Part shown: piece by piece, positions 32,637 to 41,230 of the stretch
Layout of the letters: the number at the start of each line of letters is the position of its first letter
Position numbering within the stretch: the first letter of the stretch is position 1
Assembly (NCBI RefSeq): GCF_008974185.1
Contig: NZ_BKZP01000026.1
Coordinates: 1-46,832, forward strand
Source of the DNA: Weizmannia acidilactici
GTDB taxonomy: Bacteria > Bacillota > Bacilli > Bacillales > Bacillaceae_C
Direction: 5' to 3'
Length of the DNA: 46,832 nt
The notes under the pieces: model-generated
The model's database searches: none
What the model was told of the DNA's origin: nothing
Seen by the model: the letters and a program-made list of their open reading frames with translations, nothing else
Program-made: the position numbers and the translations under genes

Positions 32637-34544
32637 TTATTTCAATTTTTTCGCAAGTGCGAAAATGTCCGGTGTCCCAAGCCCTGTAGCCTGGTTGTAA
32701 ACTGTTCCCGGCGTTCCGGTGTAAAAACCGTTGTCATTTGTCGCACCTCTATCGTTTAGCGGGTGCAGCGGCGAATCTTTCTGGACGGCAAAACGATAAA
32801 GCTGCGGGTTCCAGAAACCTGCTTGCGAACCATTTGCACTGTTGATCAAAGCGGAAAGGCCGCAAAGCTGCGGAGAAACAAAGCTTGTCCCGCCGTAAGT
32901 GGCATAACCCGCATATGCTCCCGGTTCCCCCGGATCGCTGAAATATACAAGATAACCAGTGTACGGGTCGGCGTTCATGCTGATATCCGGCAAGTTCCGC
33001 CCTGTTCCGGTGCCTTTTACAATCGTCGGCGTTTCGTCACGGGTAAGGGAAGATTCGTCGCTGTTCGGCGTCCATTGTTTTACGCCTGTAAACGTATTGA
33101 CACCCGGCACTTTCTGCTGGTAATACGGCGTCGCAAACACTTTGCTGAAACCGCCGCCGCCCCCTGCAAGGTACCGGCTTGCCCATGAATCAACATTATT
33201 GAAGCCGCGTGCATCAAAATAGTCATAGAGATAATCCCAGCCCCATGCACGTTCTTTGCTGTTGGTGACATCAATATTATACGTATTGGAATGGAACGTA
33301 AACGGCAATGTTGTTCCACCCGCTGCCGTAATGTACGGGCTGTCCGCCGGTGTGTCGACAGACAAGGATGATGCACCTGTAACGCCTGACGTTAAACCGA
33401 ATTCCTTTACCGCATCATACGCCCCTTCATCCCCTGAAGCGGCGAACATGCTGATACCCTGGGCGGCAGCCTGCATAAACAACTGGTTAAACACTTCTTC
33501 ATATGCAGGTGATTCTTCTTCCAATTGCACCAAATAATTTACAGCCATTTCGCTTTCGCCCCAGCTGACGGAAATTTGCTGTGCTTTATTTTCATCGATG
33601 GCTGCGGCAAATGCATCGGCAAAACCAGTATCCGTGTTTGGCCCAATATATACGCGGATATCGGCTTGCGGTGCCAAAGCACCCGACTGCTCAACATCGA
33701 GCGTCGTTTCATCATATCCGTCCCAACCTGAACCGCCGTCCACATTCACTTTTGTAATCCGGTCATTTTTCACAGAAATTCCCTGCTGTTGCCAAAAGCT
33801 GTAAGCATCTTCCGTATTAAAGTCGGCAAGGGTCACAATGCCGATCGTTTGGCCATCCCCGGCAGCGCCTTTGTCGTAAAGCGGCTGGACATGATATTGT
33901 TTTATGAGATCGTTTGGCGTTAAGTTCAGCGGGCCGGTTGGAACACTTTCACCTTTACTTAACGGAACCCTTTTCACTACATGAGAACTGAAATTCGAAT
34001 AATTGGACAACCCTAAAATGCAGAGCAGGTCATGCCCGATGCTTGCCGGAACTCGCGGTTTGTCTTTTGTTCCATGGAAAGTTTTTCCTTTATATTTTTC
34101 TTTTTTCAATTGAACCGAAAATGCCTTGTTAAATTGGCCGGCCGTCCCGTTGGCTTTAATGATTAAGTGATTCGGCTCAACGCTTGTTGCAATACCATAA
34201 CTTTTTAAATAATCCGTTACTTTTTTAATTACTTGCGGTTTGGCGCCATATGATTTACTAAAATCGGAAACTGATAAATAATCTCTATAATTCTTGTTTC
34301 CCGGTGTCGTCGTTTCCTTGATGAATTGCGCCAGCTTGTCCTTATTTTGGATTTTCATGACCAAATCGACTGAAACTTGGGTATCCCCCGGCAAATCCCC
34401 AAAAATTTTTGCGTCTTTCGGGCTCCCCGCCTGCTGGACGTTTACAGTGCTGTTTGTCTGCGCATGCGTAACAGGCGGAACTGCGCCGAAAAGCAGCAAC
34501 GAACTGACGGCAATACACCCTGCAATTTTTCTCCACCTTTTCAT
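32637..34544 (-). CDS. Secreted serine-carboxyl peptidase (sedolisin/kumamolisin, S53)
   Basis: A 635-residue preproprotease. Residues 1-29 are a signal peptide (KRWRKIAGCIAVSSLLLFGA to HAQ). Residues about 40-195 are the Pro-kumamolisin activation domain (DLVMKIQNKDKLAQFIKETT, FSVQLKKEKYKGKTFHGTKD). The catalytic domain has Glu279 and Asp283 (YDETTLDVEQSGALAPQADI), the oxyanion Asp372 in AASGDEGAYD and nucleophile Ser554 in YGGTSFVSP. The C-terminal NDRGATNDNG and ATGLGTPDIF lie where the family binds calcium. Sedolisins act at acidic pH. AGGGAGAAGG precedes ATG. All catalytic residues are intact, so the enzyme should be active. Confidence 0.94.
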   Translation of the reverse strand: MKRWRKIAGCIAVSSLLLFGAVPPVTHAQTNSTVNVQQAGSPKDAKIFGDLPGDTQVSVDLVMKIQNKDKLAQFIKETTTPGNKNYRDYLSVSDFSKSYGAKPQVIKKVTDYLKSYGIATSVEPNHLIIKANGTAGQFNKAFSVQLKKEKYKGKTFHGTKDKPRVPASIGHDLLCILGLSNYSNFSSHVVKRVPLSKGESVPTGPLNLTPNDLIKQYHVQPLYDKGAAGDGQTIGIVTLADFNTEDAYSFWQQQGISVKNDRITKVNVDGGSGWDGYDETTLDVEQSGALAPQADIRVYIGPNTDTGFADAFAAAIDENKAQQISVSWGESEMAVNYLVQLEEESPAYEEVFNQLFMQAAAQGISMFAASGDEGAYDAVKEFGLTSGVTGASSLSVDTPADSPYITAAGGTTLPFTFHSNTYNIDVTNSKERAWGWDYLYDYFDARGFNNVDSWASRYLAGGGGGFSKVFATPYYQQKVPGVNTFTGVKQWTPNSDESSLTRDETPTIVKGTGTGRNLPDISMNADPYTGYLVYFSDPGEPGAYAGYATYGGTSFVSPQLCGLSALINSANGSQAGFWNPQLYRFAVQKDSPLHPLNDRGATNDNGFYTGTPGTVYNQATGLGTPDIFALAKKLK

Positions 34545-34585
34545 CCCTATTCGCCTTCTCCCTATGGTATATTATTACAATTTGG

Positions 34586-34614
34586 ATTATACGCTTCCAT
34601 TAGAATTTTAACAA
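34586..34614 (-). promoter_or_regulatory. Sigma-A promoter of the sedolisin gene
   Basis: On the minus strand TTGTTA, 17 nt, TATAAT, about 45 nt before the start. Confidence 0.65.
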
Positions 34615-34649
34615 TAAACTTTCATTTGAAAATATTATATTTTTCCACA

Positions 34650-34677
34650 AAAAACGCGTACTATAAAAAGTACGCGT
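34650..34677 (-). terminator. Terminator of the methyltransferase gene
   Basis: ACGCGTACT pairs perfectly with AGTACGCGT around a 6-nt loop, followed on the minus strand by TTTTTTG. Confidence 0.85.
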
Positions 34678-34686
34678 ATCCGTTTA

Positions 34687-35457
34687 TCAGCGTACAACGG
34701 CTTTGATCAACACCGCTTCCCCTTGAAAGGTTTGTACCAGTCCATCCTCTATCACAATATGAAAATGGTTATTGATTTTTTCATTTGATGCCAATATGAA
34801 ACGATTCAAATTTATTTTTTCTTTTTCCGGCAGGTTCATTTGCCTGCACCACTTTTCAAAATAGAACGTTTTTCTGAAAATGCGCATTTCCACTAAATCA
34901 AATCCGCCACATTCCAGCATCCGGACCCATTCCGATTTTTTCCATGCCCTGAAATGGCTGTAATCGCGACATTTTTCTATCGTATTATAAAATTGATCGA
35001 GTTCATCGTCTTCCGGAGCGACATTGTCGTCCAGAAGAAACTGCCCACCCTGCTTTAACACACGCTGCACTTCTCTGACAAATCCTTTTACATTCGAAAA
35101 ATGGTGCGATGCAATGCGGCAGGCGGCGATGTCAAATACCCTATCCGGAAAAGGAAGGTTTTCGGCATCCCCTTGAATAAACGTAACGTTTTGATGCCCG
35201 TTTCCCCTGATAAAATTTTCAGCAGCCTTTAGCATTCCTTCCGTTAAATCGAGTGCCGCCACTTCCGTCACAAGCGGTGCAAAAATATTAGCGGTATGCC
35301 CGCCGCCCGTTGCGATATCGAGGAACTTTTCGCCGCCTTGAAGCGAAGCCATTTCAACAAGCATCTGCAAATCTTTCCCCTCGCGGTGGATCGCACTTTC
35401 CACATAGCTTTCCGGATTTTGGCCGAATTGTTTTATCACATCCTGTTTATTGTCCAT
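34687..35457 (-). CDS. SAM-dependent methyltransferase (class I)
   Basis: A 256-residue soluble enzyme with the seven-strand Rossmann SAM fold. Motif I is FLDIATGGGHTANIF (GGEKFLDIATGGG), motif II ALDLTEGMLKAA, then GDAENLPFPDRVFDIAACRI and the post-motif RVLKQGGQFLLDDNVAPEDD. This arrangement is shared by UbiE/YcgJ-like methyltransferases acting on small molecules. ATG at 35457 is chosen because GAGGGGGATGGAAA precedes it. Substrate unknown; no partner gene is adjacent. Confidence 0.9.
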   Translation of the reverse strand: MDNKQDVIKQFGQNPESYVESAIHREGKDLQMLVEMASLQGGEKFLDIATGGGHTANIFAPLVTEVAALDLTEGMLKAAENFIRGNGHQNVTFIQGDAENLPFPDRVFDIAACRIASHHFSNVKGFVREVQRVLKQGGQFLLDDNVAPEDDELDQFYNTIEKCRDYSHFRAWKKSEWVRMLECGGFDLVEMRIFRKTFYFEKWCRQMNLPEKEKINLNRFILASNEKINNHFHIVIEDGLVQTFQGEAVLIKAVVR

Positions 35458-35688
35458 TTTCCATCCCCCTCGTATATTATTTTTAGGCCCTTGTTTCGGA
35501 ACCTGCATTTTCTACTTGCCTGCAGTAATAAGTCAAATTTCTTGGGTGTCCCGGGATATTTCTAGATAATGAGAACAGGATTATTTGGGACAATTCTTTC
35601 TCCTCCCTCATTTTTACTATACGACCGGCTGGGGAAAAAGCCATTTCCATTTTCAGATCAGCTGCCATAAGCCGGACTTATGACAAAA

Positions 35689-35711
35689 AACAGCCAAGAA
35701 ATACTTGGCTG
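35689..35711 (-). terminator. Terminator of the small gene at 35716
   Basis: CAGCCAAG pairs with CTTGGCTG around a 5-nt loop and is followed on the minus strand by TTTTTTG. Confidence 0.85.
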
Positions 35712-35715
35712 CCGG

Positions 35716-35850
35716 TTACTTTTTTCTTTTTCCGAGATCATCGTTCGGCGAGTTGCCGGTTCCGGCTTTTGCTTTGCTGTTTGGCGTCCCGTAAATTTGA
35801 TTGTCTTTTGTGACTTTGGCGCCTTCCAGAAAATCATCTTTCGTTTTCAT
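35716..35850 (-). CDS. Small conserved-looking protein, function unknown
   Basis: A 44-residue hydrophilic protein starting MKTKDDFLEGAKVTKDNQIY and containing GTPNSKAKAGTGNSPNDD before a basic KRKK end. AAGGAGGG lies 6 nt before ATG and a clear terminator follows, so it is very likely translated. Size, charge and Asn/Gly/Lys richness resemble minor spore proteins, but I do not recognise the family. Its ATG overlaps the end of the frameshifted small gene upstream (ATGA), suggesting a two-gene unit. Confidence 0.65.
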   Translation of the reverse strand: MKTKDDFLEGAKVTKDNQIYGTPNSKAKAGTGNSPNDDLGKRKK

Positions 35851-35985
35851 GAAGACCCTCCTTTCCGATCCAGTTTGCCGGGATTTACCGCAAGTTTTGA
35901 ATGCATCGGCTCTTTTTCAAAACTGATTTCAACCGTTCCCGAATGTAAAAAGCGACTGTCCGCCCCGTTTATCTTTCTTGCCCAT
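35847..35985 (-). pseudogene. Small gene with a 1-nt frameshift in a T5 run
   Basis: From ATG at 35985 (GGGGAGTGAGACA upstream) the reading is MGKKDKRGGQSLFTFGNG, then stop. Removing one T from the TTTTT run gives a 45-residue product, MGKKDKRGGQSLLHSGTVEI then SFEKEPMHSKLAVNPGKLDR and KGGSS, whose stop overlaps the next ATG exactly as ATGA. This in-register ending supports a recent single-base insertion, a sequencing error, or slippage. Family not recognised. Confidence 0.55.
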
Positions 35986-36186
35986 TGTCTCACTCCCCTT
36001 TCCGCTTATTTTAATATTAGCCGGGGATGGAAAAACATACAGCCATTCATTTCCAATCTTAATGACAAAGAAGTAAAAAATTCCTAATAAACAGAAACTG
36101 ATGTTCTTAAGATATCGATCCTGGGTAGCAGGCTTGCCCTTTTTCTTGTAAAATCGATAGTAGCAATACAGAAAAGAGTGGTTTTC

Positions 36187-36879
36187 TTGTTTAAAATTTT
36201 GATCATTGAAGATGATAAGACGCTTTTTCGGGAAGTAAAAGAAAGGCTCGGGCAATGGTCATTTAATGTCTCAGGGGTTCACGATTTTCATAACGTAATG
36301 GAATCGTTCGCGGCATTTCAGCCCGATCTTGTCATCATTGACGTCCAACTGCCAAAATTTGACGGTTTCCACTGGTGCCGGTTGATCCGCGCGCATTCCC
36401 ATGTTCCAATTATTTTCCTGTCTTCGCGCGACCACCCGACTGATATGGTGATGGCGATGCAGCTCGGGGCTGACGATTATGTGCAGAAACCTTTTCATAT
36501 CGATGTTTTAATCGCCAAAATACAAGCCACTCTACGCCGGGTGTATGCATACACAAGCGAACAGGCTGTTTTGAAAACATGGTGCGGGGCAACGATTGAC
36601 TTACAGAAAAATACAGTGGAAAACGAACATGGCTGCATTGAACTGTCCAAAAATGAAATGTTCATCTTAAAGTTGCTGGTCGATCAGAAAAACCGGATTG
36701 TCAGCCGCACGCATCTGATTAAATGTTTATGGGATGATGAACGGTTTGTCAGCGATAATACACTGACCGTCAATGTCAACCGGTTACGGAAAAAGCTCGG
36801 GGAAATCGGGCTCGGCGATTATATTGAAACAAAAGTAGGCCAGGGATATATGGCGCTTGAAAAGGACGGGATGTTATGA
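36187..36879 (+). CDS. bceR: BceR-type response regulator
   Basis: A 230-residue OmpR-family regulator. The receiver domain has the acidic pair EDD near residue 9, phosphoacceptor Asp52 in LVIIDVQLPKFDG, and Lys in YVQKPF. The C-terminal winged helix ends NTLTVNVNRLRKKLGEIGLG and YIETKVGQGY. I start at TTG (36187) giving (M)FKILIIEDD, with GAGTGG 5 nt upstream; a GTG at 36178 overlaps that site. The residue pattern LFREVKERLGQWSFNVSGV is very close to BceR/YxdJ/YvcP. It is coupled to the kinase (ATGA overlap) and should activate the downstream transporter through the repeat at 37878. Confidence 0.9.
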   Translation: MFKILIIEDDKTLFREVKERLGQWSFNVSGVHDFHNVMESFAAFQPDLVIIDVQLPKFDGFHWCRLIRAHSHVPIIFLSSRDHPTDMVMAMQLGADDYVQKPFHIDVLIAKIQATLRRVYAYTSEQAVLKTWCGATIDLQKNTVENEHGCIELSKNEMFILKLLVDQKNRIVSRTHLIKCLWDDERFVSDNTLTVNVNRLRKKLGEIGLGDYIETKVGQGYMALEKDGML

Positions 36880-37880
36880 TCCGGATGTTTCTGGATGAAA
36901 GGAAAAGCTGGCTGATGATTTTTATTACGCAACAGCTGCTCCTTTTGTTCATTGCCTCCATCGACCGGCAATTTGCTGTGCAATCTGCCTTCTATATTAT
37001 CTTTTTAAATTTGGTCATCTTTCTTTTGTTTTTGCTGTACCGTTATCGTAAAGAAACAAAATTTTATGCTGGCTTAAAAGACTGGGACGAAAGCCTTGAC
37101 CTCAATGAATTAGAGAAACCTGACAGTCCTTTTGAAAAATTGGTTGAAACGGCGTTGGTCGCACAAACGGAAAATTTAAAAGCGGACACTGCCCGAAATG
37201 TTGCCATGCTGGAAGTGGAAAAGGACGAATTAACAGCCTGGGTCCATGAAATCAAGACACCGATGACCGCCATGCAGTTGATGATCGACCGGATTGAAGA
37301 TGAAAACACAAAAGCCTCCTTAAGCTATGAATGGCTGCGCATCCACCTCCTTCTTGACAAGCAGCTCCATCAGAAACGGATTGGCAATATGGAAAACGAT
37401 TTATATATAGAGAATGTCGACTTGAAACGTTTGATTCATCAAGAAATTAAAGCATTGCGGTCGTGGTGCATCCAAAAAGGGATTGGTTTTGATATACAAC
37501 TTGACATACCGAAAATAGTGACGGATGCAAAATGGCTCGCGTTTATTCTTCGGCAGCTGATCACAAACGCCGTCAAATACAGTGAAGGGACGGATATCAC
37601 GATTTCCGGTGAATTCAAAAATGGCCGCCTGCATTTGGCAGTGGCAGACCACGGGTGCGGCATTGACCCGAAAGATTTGCCGCGAATCTTTGAAAAAGGT
37701 TTTACCTCAACAGACCGCAATCAAAACACGGCTGCAACCGGGCTTGGGCTGTATTTGGCCAAAAGGGCGGCGGAAAAATTGCATATACGGCTTACGGTCC
37801 AATCCGCGCCCGGCACGGGTTCCACCTTTACACTCATTTTTCCGCGCAAAAATGAATTCCAGTACATTACCGGCATGTGA
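36876..37880 (+). CDS. bceS: BceS-type intramembrane-sensing histidine kinase
   Basis: A 334-residue kinase with two adjacent membrane helices (about 12-30 and 36-56) and almost no external loop, the mark of intramembrane-sensing kinases that read the state of their ABC transporter. Phosphoacceptor His124 lies in LTAWVHEIKTPMTAMQL. The ATPase has the N-box LITNAVKYSE, G1 VADHGCGIDPKDLPRIFEKG and GLGLYLAKRAAEKL. ATG overlaps the bceR stop. Signal input is expected from BceAB during attack by peptide antibiotics such as bacitracin. Confidence 0.9.
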   Translation: MIRMFLDERKSWLMIFITQQLLLLFIASIDRQFAVQSAFYIIFLNLVIFLLFLLYRYRKETKFYAGLKDWDESLDLNELEKPDSPFEKLVETALVAQTENLKADTARNVAMLEVEKDELTAWVHEIKTPMTAMQLMIDRIEDENTKASLSYEWLRIHLLLDKQLHQKRIGNMENDLYIENVDLKRLIHQEIKALRSWCIQKGIGFDIQLDIPKIVTDAKWLAFILRQLITNAVKYSEGTDITISGEFKNGRLHLAVADHGCGIDPKDLPRIFEKGFTSTDRNQNTAATGLGLYLAKRAAEKLHIRLTVQSAPGTGSTFTLIFPRKNEFQYITGM

Positions 37881-37891
37881 CAAAACTGTCA
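37878..37891 (+). promoter_or_regulatory. BceR-type inverted repeat
   Basis: TGACA-AAAC-TGTCA matches the TNACA-N4-TGTNA site recognised by BceR-like regulators. It includes the bceS TGA stop and lies about 70 nt upstream of the bceAB start point. Confidence 0.65.
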
Positions 37892-37944
37892 TATGCTTTT
37901 CTTTATTGTTAGGAAAATCGAAGGAAGCTTTCCGCAGGCTTTTT

Positions 37945-37950
37945 TATAAT
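37945..37950 (+). promoter_or_regulatory. -10 box of bceAB
   Basis: A perfect TATAAT 28 nt before bceA. The -35 position reads AGGAAG, poor, as expected for an activator-dependent promoter. Confidence 0.6.
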
Positions 37951-37977
37951 GAAATCAGTTAAGAGAGGAGGATACAA

Positions 37978-38736
37978 ATGATTCTTGAAGCCAAAAATAT
38001 TTATAAATCATACGGAAACAAATGGAACAAACAGGAAGTATTAAAAGGCATTGATTTAAGTATTGAGAAAGGAGAGTTTGCAAGTATCATGGGCCCGTCC
38101 GGTTCCGGCAAAACAACTTTGCTTAATGTCCTATCTTCGATTGACCATGTTAGCCGCGGCTCGATTCAGATTGGAAGAAAAGAACTTACAAAAATGAAAG
38201 AAAGGCAGCTGGCGGAGTTCCGGAAACGCCATTTAGGGTTTATTTTTCAGGAGTACCATTTGCTGGACACGCTGACGGTGAAGGAAAATATTTTGCTGCC
38301 GCTGTCTGTAAAAAAAGTTTCAAAGCACGAGGCGGACCAAAAGTTTCTCATGATTGCCGAAGAACTTGGCATTTCCGACATTCAGGACAAGTACCCGAAT
38401 GAAATTTCAGGCGGACAAAAGCAGCGGACTTCTGCCGCCCGCGCTTTTATCCATGAACCAAGCATCATATTTGCCGATGAACCGACCGGCGCGCTCGATT
38501 CAAAATCCGCTTCCGATCTACTCAACAAGTTAAGCCGTTTAAATGTAAACAGAAAAGCGACAATCTTGATGGTGACACATGACGCGGCGGCAGCAAGCTA
38601 TTCAAACAGGGTGATATTTATTAAAGACGGACAGATTTACTCCCAATTGCATAAAGGAGCAGAATCGAGGCAGGATTTCTATCAGGCGATCCTAAAAACT
38701 CAGGCTGTGCTGGGCGGTGTGGAGTATGAGCGTTAA
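37978..38736 (+). CDS. bceA: Bce-type ABC transporter ATPase
   Basis: A 252-residue MacB/LolD-like ATPase. Walker A is GPSGSGKTT, the Q-loop [17 protein letters not shown], signature [15 protein letters not shown] and Walker [17 protein letters not shown] with the switch His in [14 protein letters not shown]. The signature region [14 protein letters not shown] is typical of BceA/YvcR. GAGGAGG lies 7 nt before ATG. It works with BceB to free membrane targets from peptide antibiotics and to signal to BceS. It overlaps the permease start. Confidence 0.92.
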   Translation: MILEAKNIYKSYGNKWNKQEVLKGIDLSIEKGEFASIMGPSGSGKTTLLNVLSSIDHVSRGSIQIGRKELTKMKERQLAEFRKRHLGFIFQEYHLLDTLTVKENILLPLSVKKVSKHEADQKFLMIAEELGISDIQDKYPNEISGGQKQRTSAARAFIHEPSIIFADEPTGALDSKSASDLLNKLSRLNVNRKATILMVTHDAAAASYSNRVIFIKDGQIYSQLHKGAESRQDFYQAILKTQAVLGGVEYER

Positions 38737-40672
38737 CGGCTTAATTTACCGCAATTTCAAAAAGAATCTTCCGCATTATGCCCTGTATATCTTTGCGCTT
38801 GCCTTCAGTGCGGCACTCTATTTCGCCTTTGTAACGCTGCAGTATGCGCCTTCTTTAAATGAAGTAAAGTCTTCCGTAAAGGGACTTGCGGCGTTTCGGT
38901 CAGCTTCCATTTTACTGGTTGTGATTGTCGCAATCTTCCTGCTGTATGCCAATCATCTGTTTATCAAAAGGCGCAGCAAGGAAATCGGTCTGTTCCAGTT
39001 AGTCGGCATGATGAAGAAAGAAATATTTTGGATATTCAGCGTCGAAAATTTTCTGCTTTATTTTGGTTCGCTTCTGATCGGGATTTTCTTAGGGTTTGCC
39101 GCTTCAAAGCTGCTCCTGATGATCTTATTCAAAATTTTAAATATCAATATCAGCGTTGCCCTAAATTTTTCACCGAAAGCTTTCGTGCAGATATTGTTTG
39201 TTTTTACCCTGATTTTTATTCTTGTGCTATTGATGAATTACATTTTTATCAAAAGGCAAAGCATTTTAGGACTATTCCAGGCTGTTACGGCAACGGAGGA
39301 CAAATCCGGAAATATCTCGGGATTTGAAATATTCTCCGGCATTTTGGGATTTGTATGCATTGCAGCCGGCTACTTCATATCCTCAAAATTATTTGACGGT
39401 GATATTACGACGGTCAATGCCCTTTTTACGTCCATGGCTTCCATTCTGGCGCTCGTCATATTCGGAACATATCTTTTTTACAAAACATCAGTCCGCTTTG
39501 TATTTCATCTCATCCGCAAAAAGAAAGACGGTTATTTAAACATTAACGAAGTAATGTCACTATCGACAATCATGTTCCGTATGAGATCGAATGCTGTGCT
39601 GCTGACGATTATTACGACAGTGTCGGCGCTTGCCATCGGGTTATTGTCCTTGAGCTATATCACCTATTATTCCGCTGAAAAAGCAGCGAGGAATGCCGCA
39701 GCGGCAGATTTTTCATTTACAAACGCGAAGGATGCGGAGCAGTTTGCGCAAAAACTACGCACCAACAAAATTCCGTTCAGAAAAAAAGAAATTGCAGTTG
39801 TGCAGGAAAAAGCAGATTTAAGCAGCTTGTTCCAAGTTGACACAAAAGATTTAAATCTCAACCCAAAATCCGTGCAGGTTTCCGTGATCAGCGACCGTTC
39901 GGTGATAGGGCTTGATGTGAAGCCGGGGCAGGCCGTATTATCCGGCTATGTTGATGCACTCGCAAAGTTTATGCCAATGAAGTCGTCCGGAAACTTTGAG
40001 TTAACTGGAAAACAAAAAACAGCCACGCTTCGCTGTGTCGCACTCCGGAAAGAACGGCTCCTATCCAGTTATTTTTCAAACGGAGGCATGCCTGCTGTGG
40101 TTGTAGACGATGCCCTTTTTAGAGGCTTGCAAAAAGATGCGGATCCAAAAATTCAACGTTCTTCTTCCCTGTTTATCAGTGTAAATCTCAGCCGTAATCA
40201 AGATCTTGAAAAAGCCGGCCGCCTTTTCCGGAATATTCGCTTTAACAGGAATGATTCAAGTTATTCGAGCCCGGCAATGATTAAACAACAAAAAGAAAAT
40301 ATGGGGATCGTAATGTTTATTATTGGATTCCTGGGACTTACTTTTTTGGTCACATCCGGCTGCATCCTGTACTTTAAACAGATGGAAGAAAGCGAAGAAG
40401 AAAAACCAACGTATACGATTTTACGGAAACTCGGGTTTACTGATCATGATTTAGCTAAAGGTATCCGAATAAAGCAGCTGTTTAATTTCGGCATCCCGCT
40501 TTTGCTCGGCCTGCTGCACAGTTATTTTGCAGTTCAATCCGGCTGGTTCTTTTTCGGCTCTGAACTCTGGGCACCGATGCTGATCGTGATGGGGCTCTAT
40601 ACCTTGCTGTACTCGGTGTTTGCCTTGCTTTCTGTGGAAGGATACAAGAAAGCCATCCGGGATGCTTTATAA
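38726..40672 (+). CDS. bceB: Bce-type ABC transporter permease
   Basis: A 648-residue FtsX-fold permease with ten membrane helices in the Bce arrangement: helix 1, then 2-4, 5-6 and 7-8, a large extracellular domain (about residues 310-530, hydrophilic, between [19 protein letters not shown] and [20 protein letters not shown]), and two final helices. The start [20 protein letters not shown] matches BceB N-termini. ATG at 38726 is inside the end of bceA with GGAG close by; GTG at 38717 is an alternative. Nearly the full family length, so the module is probably functional. Confidence 0.9.
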   Translation: MSVNGLIYRNFKKNLPHYALYIFALAFSAALYFAFVTLQYAPSLNEVKSSVKGLAAFRSASILLVVIVAIFLLYANHLFIKRRSKEIGLFQLVGMMKKEIFWIFSVENFLLYFGSLLIGIFLGFAASKLLLMILFKILNINISVALNFSPKAFVQILFVFTLIFILVLLMNYIFIKRQSILGLFQAVTATEDKSGNISGFEIFSGILGFVCIAAGYFISSKLFDGDITTVNALFTSMASILALVIFGTYLFYKTSVRFVFHLIRKKKDGYLNINEVMSLSTIMFRMRSNAVLLTIITTVSALAIGLLSLSYITYYSAEKAARNAAAADFSFTNAKDAEQFAQKLRTNKIPFRKKEIAVVQEKADLSSLFQVDTKDLNLNPKSVQVSVISDRSVIGLDVKPGQAVLSGYVDALAKFMPMKSSGNFELTGKQKTATLRCVALRKERLLSSYFSNGGMPAVVVDDALFRGLQKDADPKIQRSSSLFISVNLSRNQDLEKAGRLFRNIRFNRNDSSYSSPAMIKQQKENMGIVMFIIGFLGLTFLVTSGCILYFKQMEESEEEKPTYTILRKLGFTDHDLAKGIRIKQLFNFGIPLLLGLLHSYFAVQSGWFFFGSELWAPMLIVMGLYTLLYSVFALLSVEGYKKAIRDAL

Positions 40673-40677
40673 TTTAT

Positions 40678-40709
40678 AAACCCCTTGGCAGCCGCCAAGG
40701 GGTATTTTT
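40678..40709 (+). terminator. Terminator of bceAB
   Basis: CCCCTTGGC (40681-40689) pairs with GCCAAGGGG (40694-40702), followed by TATTTTTT. Confidence 0.9.
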
Positions 40710-40957
40710 TCTTCCGTCACGACCCAAACGGTTTCCCAGCGTGCTGCTCCAATGTCCGCCGGGTAGTTGATGCCACCCGGGATGTAATCTGTTCAATCAA
40801 TGTCCCCATGTCGCCTGCCCATACACGGTTTGGTTATGCTGTCCGGACTCGATGCCTGGAAGAGAGGGGGTTCCGAAAGCAGCGATCCGCCGGCATCCCA
40901 GGCTTTTTACGATTATAAAGAAAAACGATGATAAGTCAAAATTTTTCAAAATCTCAG

Positions 40958-40986
40958 TTGACACCTTGGATTAATTGGGTTAACAT
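40958..40986 (+). promoter_or_regulatory. Promoter upstream of the YeiH-like gene
   Basis: A perfect TTGACA, 17 nt, TAACAT (4 of 6). It would give a leader of about 240 nt. Confidence 0.55.
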
Positions 40987-41032
40987 TCTAAATCATAGAA
41001 AATATTTCATAATTCATTCATACTTTTTAAAA

Positions 41033-41086
41033 AGGTTGAGGGGTTAGGCCTGGGAATTACCGACAACCTAAGTCCTCTCCCAGAGG
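41033..41086 (+). promoter_or_regulatory. Structured leader with mutually exclusive stems
   Basis: AGGTTG (41033-41038) can pair with CAACCT (41064-41069), and CCTCT with AGAGG (41074-41086). Alternatively CTGGGA (41050-41055) pairs with TCCCAG (41078-41083), which excludes the second stem and crosses the first. I do not recognise a known riboswitch class. Confidence 0.4.
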
Positions 41087-41131
41087 TGTATCCTGCAAAC
41101 ATGAATTGAAAATGAAGAGGAGGTAGTTAAA

Positions 41132-41140
41132 ATGAAGTAG
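41132..41140 (+). other. Two-codon open reading frame (ATG AAG TAG)
   Basis: AGAGGAGG lies 8 nt before ATG AAG TAG, an ideal ribosome site for a minigene. A stem (AGGATAAATG 41155-41164 with CATTTATTCCT 41175-41185) follows. It may be a regulatory start-stop element or the stub of a lost gene. Between 40711 and 41230 no other gene is supported. Confidence 0.4.
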
Positions 41141-41230
41141 ATAAAAAGGTAATCAGGATAAATGTTTATTTTTGCATTTATTCCTAGTATCCCAATTTTT
41201 ATAATTTCATTTATAAAGGAGTGTCTCAAA

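Noticed and set aside
40717-40818. C-terminal gene fragment on the minus strand (VWAGDMGTLIEQITSRVAST and following)
   Set aside because: The reading is short, has no start or family match I can name, and an in-frame stop lies just upstream. It could be a remnant, but support is too weak.
40958-41140. SAM, fluoride, preQ1, guanidine or cobalamin riboswitch
   Set aside because: None of the conserved core words of these classes was found in the leader; only unclassified stems are visible.
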